A stretch of 64,000 nucleotides of DNA from Oscillospiraceae bacterium (GTDB lineage Bacteria > Bacillota > Clostridia > Oscillospirales > Ruminococcaceae): the NCBI GenBank assembly GCA_015067145.1, contig SVNA01000006.1:22798-86797 (forward strand), read 5' to 3'. The notes beneath the pieces were generated by a model. That model saw only the letters and a list, made by a program, of their open reading frames with translations, was not told the DNA's origin and did no database searches. Within the stretch, counting starts at the first letter, position 1. The number at the start of each line of letters is the position of its first letter. Below, in pieces: positions 56,906 to 64,000 of the stretch. The position numbers and the translations under genes are program-made.

Positions 56906-57658
56906 CTACAGGTCAATCTCAAGTCCTACAGGACAGTGGTCGCTGCCCATAATGTCGGACAGGATATATGTATCGCTTATTTTATCCTTTATTCTGTCGC
57001 TGATAACAAAATAGTCGATACGCCAGCCGATGTTCTTTTCCCTTGCCTTACGCATATAGCTCCACCAGGAATAGGCCACAGTGTCGGGGTGCTGCCAGCG
57101 GAAGGTATCCACAAAGCCGCTGTCCAGAAGTTCTGTAAACTTTGCCCTTTCCTCGTCGGAAAAACCCGCACTGCGTCGGTTTGTCTTTGGGTTTTTAATA
57201 TCTATTTCTTCGTGTGCACAGTTAAGGTCACCGCAGTAGATAACAGGCTTTACTGCATCAAGTGTTTTTATGTACTGACGCAAGGCATCCTCCCACTGCA
57301 TACGGTAATCAAGGCGTGCCAGTTCTCTCTGGGCATTTGGGGTGTAGACATTGAGCAGATAAAAATCGTCATACTCAAGGGTGATTGCCCTGCCCTCGTG
57401 GTCGTGTTCGTCAACACCTATGCCGTACCGCACGCTGAGTGGCTCTTTCTTCGCAAAAACCGCTGTGCCGCTGTAGCCTTTTTTATCGGCAGAATACCAG
57501 TACTGATAATAGCCCTCGGGGGTAAAATCCGCCTGACCCGGCTGCATCTTGCTCTCCTGAATGGCAAAAAAATCTGCGTCCAGCTCTTTAAAAACTTCGC
57601 TGAAGCCCTTGTCCAGACAGGCACGGAAGCCGTTTACGTTCCAGGATATAAATTTCAT
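56906..57658 (-). CDS. xth: Exodeoxyribonuclease III
   Basis: MKFISWNVNGFRACLDKGF, AIQESKMQPGQ, YCGDLNCAHEEID, GSDHCPVGLEI. Confidence 0.95.
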   Translation of the reverse strand: MKFISWNVNGFRACLDKGFSEVFKELDADFFAIQESKMQPGQADFTPEGYYQYWYSADKKGYSGTAVFAKKEPLSVRYGIGVDEHDHEGRAITLEYDDFYLLNVYTPNAQRELARLDYRMQWEDALRQYIKTLDAVKPVIYCGDLNCAHEEIDIKNPKTNRRSAGFSDEERAKFTELLDSGFVDTFRWQHPDTVAYSWWSYMRKAREKNIGWRIDYFVISDRIKDKISDTYILSDIMGSDHCPVGLEIDL

Positions 57659-57793
57659 ATACTTTTCCTCTTTTTCTGCTTTCTGATTTTATTGTCTGAC
57701 AGGCGGTCTTATTCAGAACAAACCTTCACCGCCGCTGTTATCATTTTTCTGATTATATCATACCGCATTTTCCGACACTTTTCCATGACTTTA

Positions 57794-58636
57794 TCACATT
57801 TCTCTGTGCTGCTTTCTCTCCACCCTTATTTTATTAAGCAGTGCACCGCACAGCAGGATATTCATACACATATACAGCCATAGCAGAAACAGCATAACCG
57901 CCCCAAAAGAGCCGTACAGTGCCGAATAACCGGAAAAACATCTGATATACACCGAATACCCAAAGGAGTAAACTATCCACCCTGCCGCAGCCATAGCTGC
58001 TCCCACCAGCTGATTTTTAAAGCTGAGTGCACTTTTTGCCAGCCCTTTGTATGCCGTTGCAAACAACACTGTGAGTGCAGCAAAAAAGATTATATTTCTC
58101 AGATTGAGCAGCACAAGCAGCAGCTGTGCCCGCTGTCCCAGCAAGCTGCGAAGCAGGTTTTCCAGCGGAGAAGCAAAAACCAGCAGTGCAAAGCTGAGCA
58201 CCACCACGCTGATTATTACAATGGCATACCACACCGAACGGATGGCAAGCTGAATTATATTGTATTCTTCCTTGTAATCGTAGATAACATTTATGCCGTC
58301 GGCAATGCTGCGTATTCCTTTGGTTGCCGCCCACAGAAGAAACACCATGGTCAGCGATGCCAGCGGCACGGTGGAGCGTGAGGATATCTCCTGCACAAAT
58401 TCTGCCAGCTGCCCTGAAACGTTTTCGGTGAACACCTGTGCCATCATGGCTCTGATGCCTATTATATCCAGCGGAGCAAAAGCTCCCAGCAGTATAATGC
58501 CCAGCATCACCAGGGGCACTGCGGACAGCACCACAAAAAAAGCTGCCTCGGCACTGTAGGCCGCTATGTGACAGCCGTCGTACTGTTTTTTTATACCCCA
58601 GCTGTATTTTATTGCCTTTATAATTTTCTCTTTCAT
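57794..58636 (-). CDS. YihY/BrkB-family membrane protein
   Basis: 6-TM, IAAYSAEAAFFVVLSAVPLVMLGIIL, FGAVMLFLLWLYMCMNILLCGALLN. Confidence 0.9.
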   Translation of the reverse strand: MKEKIIKAIKYSWGIKKQYDGCHIAAYSAEAAFFVVLSAVPLVMLGIILLGAFAPLDIIGIRAMMAQVFTENVSGQLAEFVQEISSRSTVPLASLTMVFLLWAATKGIRSIADGINVIYDYKEEYNIIQLAIRSVWYAIVIISVVVLSFALLVFASPLENLLRSLLGQRAQLLLVLLNLRNIIFFAALTVLFATAYKGLAKSALSFKNQLVGAAMAAAGWIVYSFGYSVYIRCFSGYSALYGSFGAVMLFLLWLYMCMNILLCGALLNKIRVERKQHREM

Positions 58637-58744
58637 CCTTTGTCCGCCCCTTGCTGTATGCTACAGATAGTTTTGCACAGAATTGTAATTATAAAATCAA
58701 TTTTATCTATAGTATGCACGGGCACTGTAATCTATGAAAAAGAA

Positions 58745-58778
58745 AAAACCCCAGGGCTGTTGCCCCGGGGCTTTTTAT
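58745..58778. terminator. Intrinsic terminator
   Basis: aaaaccccagggctgttgccccggggctttt. Confidence 0.8.
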
Positions 58779-58822
58779 CATCAAAACAATATCAAATTGT
58801 TTTTTAACAGAATACCAGGTTA

Positions 58823-60043
58823 TTATTTAACCTTTTCTTCTTCCCATTTAGTAACACAGATGGAGCAAGCGATGTCGCCTGTAACGTTGAGACATGTACG
58901 GCCCATATCGAAGAGACGGTCTACGCCGTAGATGATCATGATCATGTTTACGTCGATGCCCATTGCTGTGAGAACCATTGCCAGCATAATCATACCAGCA
59001 CCGGAAACGCCTGCTGTACCGATGGAAGCAAGTGTTGCTGTAACAACGATTGTTACCATCTGTGCGATGCCAAGTTCAACGCCTGCGAGGGATGCAAGGA
59101 ATACTGTAGCAACACACTGGTAGATTGCTGTACCGTCCATGTTAACTGTTGCACCAAGTGGCAGAACAAATGCGGAGATGTCTTTGTCTGCACCAAGTTT
59201 TTCTGCACAGTCTTTGGAAACAGGAAGTGTAGCTGCGGAGGATGTGGATGTGAAAGCAAACATCATAGCTGCAAATGCACCTTTGAAGAATGCGATTGGG
59301 CTCATGTTTGCAAATACTTTAGCAGAGAGGGAGTAAACAACAACTGCGTGTACTATGTAGCCGATGTATGCACAGAGGAGAACAAGTGCGAGAGAACCAA
59401 GGATTTCTGCACCCTGTGTTGCAACAACCCAAGCCATCATTGTGAAAACGCCGATTGGGGAGAGGCTGATGATGAACTCCATAAGTTTGTTGATAACTTC
59501 GTTGAAGGAAGCAACAACATCTCTTGCAAGTTTGCCTTTTTCGCCTGCTGCCATGATGGAACCGCCAAGCATAAGAGCAATAATGATAACCTGAAGCATG
59601 TTAGCAGAGTGGAATGCACTCCACATATTGTCCGGGAACATGCCAACAAGTGTGTCCATAAAGTTAGCGGATGTTGCTTTTGTCCATTCTGCACCTTCTT
59701 CAAGGGCAAGTGTAGGGAAGAGGCCTGCACCGTTGAAGATGTTAGCGAATACAAGACCGATTACACAGGCGATAGCTGTGGAAACGAGGAAGTAAGCCAG
59801 TGTTTTCCAGCCAACGGAACCAACTTTTTTCATATCGTCCATAGAGAGGATACCGTCAATCATAGACAGAAGCACTACAGGAACAACGATGAACTTGAGA
59901 AGGTTAACAAATATTGTACCGAATGGTTTAAGGTAAGCTGTTGTAAATGCTGCCATGCCTGTCATGCCGCATACAAGACCAACAACAATACCGAGAATAA
60001 GTGCGATTAAAATTTGCATTGGTAAGCTGATTTTCTTTGTCAT
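58823..60043 (-). CDS. Dicarboxylate/amino acid:cation symporter (DAACS)
   Basis: Multi-TM; FAFTSTSSAATLPVSKDCAEKLG, LPLGATVNMDGTAIYQCVATVF. Confidence 0.95.
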   Translation of the reverse strand: MTKKISLPMQILIALILGIVVGLVCGMTGMAAFTTAYLKPFGTIFVNLLKFIVVPVVLLSMIDGILSMDDMKKVGSVGWKTLAYFLVSTAIACVIGLVFANIFNGAGLFPTLALEEGAEWTKATSANFMDTLVGMFPDNMWSAFHSANMLQVIIIALMLGGSIMAAGEKGKLARDVVASFNEVINKLMEFIISLSPIGVFTMMAWVVATQGAEILGSLALVLLCAYIGYIVHAVVVYSLSAKVFANMSPIAFFKGAFAAMMFAFTSTSSAATLPVSKDCAEKLGADKDISAFVLPLGATVNMDGTAIYQCVATVFLASLAGVELGIAQMVTIVVTATLASIGTAGVSGAGMIMLAMVLTAMGIDVNMIMIIYGVDRLFDMGRTCLNVTGDIACSICVTKWEEEKVK

Positions 60044-60418
60044 ATTTAATCTCCTTTTTAGTAGAATTTTAACCTGTGCCCTATTATAACAGACAAACTT
60101 TAGTTTGTAAAGTAAATTCTTGAATTTAATATTGCGAACTTTAGTTTATTTTTTTAAATTTAGCTACAAAATTTATTTTTTTAATTAGAAATGGGGTTTT
60201 TCACCTTTTTAAAAGGTCGATATCCCCCCAAAAAACTTAATTTATTTAGAATTTGTTCATAATTTATTAAAATTTGTTTACAAATCACATCTGCAACAAT
60301 TATCCATGTGTCGTGATTGTTTTTTCAATATATTTCCCTTTGCTGTTGATTTTTATTTTCGCCGGTGCTAATATATACACAGACAACACGCTCTTTATGC
60401 ATTTTCAAGGAGGTAAGT

Positions 60419-60808
60419 ATGAGAAAAATTGCAGTCAGCTATGCTGGCGGTATAGTGGCAGATGTATGCCAGATGCAGCCTCAGTTTAAAATATACTCCT
60501 TCAAAGGGGACTATATGTCGGGTATCCAGGTGGTATCCGCCGCCAATAACAGCGAGAACGACATCTATAACTTTCTAAAAAACCAAAAAGTAAAGGTGCT
60601 TATCTGCGATTCCATCGCACCTCTTTTTGCACAGATGCTGGAGACCCGTCTGCACATCGAGGTTTACGGCGGTGTTTCGGGGGATGCAGACAGTGCCGCA
60701 GTGGGATATGTTGCAGGCACGCTGGATTTTGAACCCAATATGCACAGCACAGAAATTGAACATCACCACAGTGTAAGCGGCCATGGTCATGAGCACAGTG
60801 TGGATTGA
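60419..60808 (+). CDS. NifX/NifB-type dinitrogenase FeMo-cofactor-binding domain protein with His-rich tail
   Basis: MRKIAVSYAGGIVADVCQMQPQFKIYSF...VLICDSIAPLFAQMLETRLHIEVYGGVSGDADSAAVGYVAG; tail HHHSVSGHGHEHSVD. Confidence 0.75.
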   Translation: MRKIAVSYAGGIVADVCQMQPQFKIYSFKGDYMSGIQVVSAANNSENDIYNFLKNQKVKVLICDSIAPLFAQMLETRLHIEVYGGVSGDADSAAVGYVAGTLDFEPNMHSTEIEHHHSVSGHGHEHSVD

Positions 60809-60979
60809 TTTTATATACCAAAACAATACGGTGTAAAATCCTGACCTGACAGATGCAGCATTTCCATACAGCTTTAATTGGGAAAACCGCAATTCTGCCG
60901 TCACAACTCAACACAACATCAATATACCACATCAGCAGCATATAATCTGATGTGGTATTGTTTTAAAAGGAACAATAAT

Positions 60980-61528
60980 ATGACCTGTGAAAAAATAATC
61001 CTCTTCTGCCTTAAGGAAAAAAGCAGAAATCCTCTTGAGATACTGGAAAAACTCATGTCCTCTCCCTCCTGCCCTATGCACGGGCCAATCCACCATTTTC
61101 TTGTGGGTGCAAGTTTGCTGACCGCATATAAAAATGCAGGGGGCGAGCTTGACCTGCCATCCGCCCTCAAAGAGATGTACAGCCGTTCCTCCCTTGTTCC
61201 CGGCGGTGCCTGCGGCAACTGGGGTGCCTGCGGCGGAGCAATAAGCACAGGGATGTTTGTTTCCATCGTCACAGGGGCTTCTCCCCTCAGCATGGAAAGC
61301 TGGGGGCTTGCCAACCGAATGACCGCCGCTGCTCTAAATGCAATAGGCAACGTAAACGGCCCCCGCTGCTGTAAGAGAGACTGCTGTCTTGCAATACTTT
61401 CTGCAGTAAAATTCTGCAGGGATAATCTGGGCATCAATATGGAGAGCCACACTGTAAAATGCAGCCGCTCTGCACAGAACAAACAGTGCATCGGTACAAG
61501 ATGCCCGTTTTACAAAACCGGAGCTTAG
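60980..61528 (+). CDS. DUF5714-like Cys-rich protein
   Basis: MHGPIHHFLVGASLLTAYKNAGG; SLVPGGACGNWGACGGAISTG; RCCKRDCCLAILSAVKF. Confidence 0.75.
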   Translation: MTCEKIILFCLKEKSRNPLEILEKLMSSPSCPMHGPIHHFLVGASLLTAYKNAGGELDLPSALKEMYSRSSLVPGGACGNWGACGGAISTGMFVSIVTGASPLSMESWGLANRMTAAALNAIGNVNGPRCCKRDCCLAILSAVKFCRDNLGINMESHTVKCSRSAQNKQCIGTRCPFYKTGA

Positions 61529-61595
61529 TGTATATCGCAAAAATACGGCATATTACACGCTGCCCGTGCCATTTACATACTCTGAAAAAACAGAT

Positions 61596-61634
61596 AACCG
61601 CAGAAAAGAAACTCTTTTCTGCGGTTGTTTTTCT
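61596..61634 (+). terminator. Intrinsic terminator
   Basis: aaccgcagaaaagaaactcttttctgcggttgtttttc. Confidence 0.85.
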
Positions 61635-61646
61635 GCAAAATAAAAA

Positions 61647-61762
61647 GCCAGCACCACCCTATCTTCCCGGGACGTCTCCATCCAAGTATTTTCGGCACTG
61701 CTCAGTTTAACTACTGTGTTCGGAATGGGAACAGGTGGGACCTGAGTGCTATCGGCACTGAC
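61647..61762 (-). rRNA. rrf: 5S ribosomal RNA, isolated
   Basis: Minus strand GTCAGTGCCGATAGCACTCAGGTCCCACCTGTTCCCATTCCGAACACAGTAGTTAAACTGAGCAGTGCCGAAAATACTTGGATGGAGACGTCCCGGGAAGATAGGGTGGTGCTGGC; terminal stem GTCAGTGCC/GGTGCTGGC. Confidence 0.95.
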
Positions 61763-61921
61763 TGTATAGGCTGTCCTGTGACAGCTGTATTAATATAGCA
61801 TAAAAAGGGCAGTTTGTCCAGTATTTTTTTGATATTTGCCGCGGAATATGATATGATAGTATAAGTAATATACCGAAATGATAACCGAAGATACAATCCA
61901 TTTATAAAAAGGAGAAAAGAT

Positions 61922-62599
61922 ATGAAAACAATAGGTATGCTTGTAGCAGTGGAAATAAAAGCCGTGCTGGACCGTTACGGCGACAACCTGTGCGAAAAGG
62001 AGATTGCAGGCTATCGTATTCTGGAGTACAAAACTCCTGATTACAACCTTATCATCGCCAAATGCGGTGCAGGCGAAATTGCTGCAGCAGGCGGCACACA
62101 GTTTCTCATCAGCGAGTATAAGGTGGATATGATTATAAACTTTGGTGTTGTAGGCGGCCTTACAGCCGAAATGGCAAAAACCAAAACCTGTGTTGTTGAA
62201 CAGGTTGTTCACTACGATTTTGACACCAGTGCAGTTGACGACTGGGAGGTTGGCCGATACGCCGAATATCCTACAGTTTATCTGCCTGCAACAAAAGCTC
62301 TTGTGGACAGGGCAATCGCTATCAATCCTGAGCTTATGCCTGTAATCTGTGCATCGGGGGATAAATTTATTGCCGACCCGCAGAAAAAAGCAGAGCTCAA
62401 CCGACAGTTCGGTGCAAAAATCTGCGAGATGGAAGCTGCAGGCATTGTGCTTATCTGCAACCGCAACAACGTGCCATGTCTGCTTATAAAAAGCGTTTCC
62501 GACAGCATCGAGGGCGGTGCAGAGGAATTCCGCAGCACAATCAACGAAGCCGCCGCCATGTGTCTTGATATTGCGGATAAAATTATCAAAGAGCTTTAG
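61922..62599 (+). CDS. 5'-methylthioadenosine/S-adenosylhomocysteine nucleosidase-like phosphorylase
   Basis: MKTIGMLVAVEIKAVLDRYG, INFGVVGGLT, KICEMEAAGIVLICNRNNVPCLLIKSVSD. Confidence 0.85.
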   Translation: MKTIGMLVAVEIKAVLDRYGDNLCEKEIAGYRILEYKTPDYNLIIAKCGAGEIAAAGGTQFLISEYKVDMIINFGVVGGLTAEMAKTKTCVVEQVVHYDFDTSAVDDWEVGRYAEYPTVYLPATKALVDRAIAINPELMPVICASGDKFIADPQKKAELNRQFGAKICEMEAAGIVLICNRNNVPCLLIKSVSDSIEGGAEEFRSTINEAAAMCLDIADKIIKEL

Positions 62600-62610
62600 T
62601 ATGTAATTAT

Positions 62611-62650
62611 AAAAGCGATGTACGGGTACCACACCCGCACATCGCTTTAT
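62611..62650. terminator. Intrinsic terminator
   Basis: aaaagcgatgtacgggtaccacacccgcacatcgcttt. Confidence 0.8.
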
Positions 62651-62676
62651 TATATATGTATATAAAATAAGTTTAC

Positions 62677-63441
62677 CTATCTTTTTTTGTAGACAACCAG
62701 CTCAGGATTCTCACCATTTTCTTCATAGGTGCATACCAGAAGAAAATCCATATTGGCTGCAACGCCAAAACAACGGCTTCCGCCGAATTCGCTCTCAAGC
62801 TGATTGCCGAGATATGTTGCGTTGTCATCAAGGAATTTTACCCTCTGACCATTCGGAAGCTGATATTCAAGATTTATATATCCTCCCACAAGAGCATTAA
62901 GCTTTTCTACCTTTGGCATACCTTCAATACGAAGTTCATTGAACTCACTGATAAGCTGCTGTTTGAATTGTTCAAACTTTTCTGCACCGTCAAGGTTTTT
63001 ATAGTGTTTCCAGTAATCAAGCTTCGGCAGCATATCCTTCATATATTCACGTGCCTGTTGAGAAGAAAAGTGCTCACTTGTCATATTCTTTACGCACACC
63101 TCAATAAGCTCGTCCATATCGTGGTACATATACTCTCCGTCAGCATAGCACCATTTGCAGTATTCTTCGTTGAAAAAGCCGTCTGTTTCACGGCTTGTAT
63201 TGCTGTCTTCCAACGGCATACCGCAACATTGGCAGACAAGCTGTCTTGGTGAGCCAAGAAGAGTGTTGATTGAAACATCGAACAATTTTGATAACAGCTT
63301 CAATGTCTCTGTATTGGGTGTAGTTTCGCCATTTTCCCAGCGTGAAACTGCCTGGCGGGTTACAAATACCTTTTCCGCAAGTTCTTCCTGAGACATCCCT
63401 CTTTTAATTCTTAATTCGAGAATAATATCTTTTGTTTCCAT
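62677..63441 (-). CDS. XRE-family transcriptional regulator with zinc-ribbon domain
   Basis: LRIKRGMSQEELAEKVFVTRQAVSRWENGETTPNTETL HTH; CQCCGMPLED...EYCKWCYADGEY. Confidence 0.92.
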   Translation of the reverse strand: METKDIILELRIKRGMSQEELAEKVFVTRQAVSRWENGETTPNTETLKLLSKLFDVSINTLLGSPRQLVCQCCGMPLEDSNTSRETDGFFNEEYCKWCYADGEYMYHDMDELIEVCVKNMTSEHFSSQQAREYMKDMLPKLDYWKHYKNLDGAEKFEQFKQQLISEFNELRIEGMPKVEKLNALVGGYINLEYQLPNGQRVKFLDDNATYLGNQLESEFGGSRCFGVAANMDFLLVCTYEENGENPELVVYKKR

Positions 63442-63639
63442 AAAATCATCACCTCATACTAATTATATCAGAGGAATTACAGCTTTAAAAGCAACCTGCT
63501 GTTGCGTTACCTTTTAAAGCTCAAATCAATTTGTATATACATCCCATACTGCCACAAAATATTTAAATTAAATAACTCTGTTATCGCCAGATCAACGATA
63601 TAAATTACTTTTATCCAAAAGATTAATCGCAAGCATCAA

Positions 63640-63999
63640 TTAATAACGACCATACGAATCAAAACATAGTCGCTCTCGGTCAGGGCTGAAGCCCTTTCTT
63701 CGCTCTCCTTGTTTTGCTCTTCCTCCGCCTCCCTGTATCCGCCACCGGCGGCGGTCGGCTCCGTCGCAGATTAAAGTCCGCCAGGGGCAGACGCACACAC
63801 ATAAGTCGTTGGGGCAAGGCCGGCAGGGAGAAAAAGGCAAAAAGAAAAAGCAGGTCTTCTGACCTGCTCTTCTTTTTGGCTCCCTGCCCGTTTTGATATC
63901 CGAACACTGCTCAAGGTCGGAGAATTTAATCTCCTCTACCCTATCAATGTAATTAATTCCTATAAATATTTTGTCATCATACAGATATACGCTGTTTAC
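63640..63999 (-). mobile_element. C-terminus of a serine site-specific recombinase; 5' part outside the window
   Basis: Open frame from the window edge: VNSVYLYDDKIFIGINYIDRVEEIKFSDLEQCSDIKTGREPKRR..., matching the C-terminal pattern of large serine recombinases; stop at 63640. Confidence 0.65.
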
Positions 64000-64000
64000 A

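Overview
The window looks like a chromosomal segment of an anaerobic Clostridia-type Firmicute. The lineage is inferred from gene content only. I read about 50 protein-coding genes, one isolated 5S rRNA gene, many intrinsic terminators, and a dispersed hairpin-rich intergenic repeat family (4 copies). Recognisable blocks are: polysaccharide synthesis (left edge); a livKHMGF ABC transporter; a two-component pair; an rbsD-A-C-B-K ribose operon whose RbsB is a single lipoprotein with three tandem ribose-binding domains; rubredoxin, trxB and trxA; ychF; pyrimidine genes (pyrC-carB-pyrK-D-F-E); a membrane cassette of RnfD-, RnfE- and RnfA-like proteins without RnfB/C/G; rpe; two QueG-like Fe-S proteins; an Mrp ATPase next to an AT-rich cluster of DnaA-box-like 9-mers; prmA; htrA; stomatin/NfeD; xth; a DAACS symporter; a NifX-like protein plus a DUF5714-like protein; MTA/SAH nucleosidase; and a serine-recombinase C-terminus at the right edge. 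The best candidates for something undescribed are (1) the Rnf-like D-E-A cassette, which appears to have lost most recognised redox-cofactor residues, (2) the triple-domain RbsB, (3) the mosaic structured repeat family, and (4) the DnaA-box-like cluster. All family assignments come from reading motifs; no database search was run.
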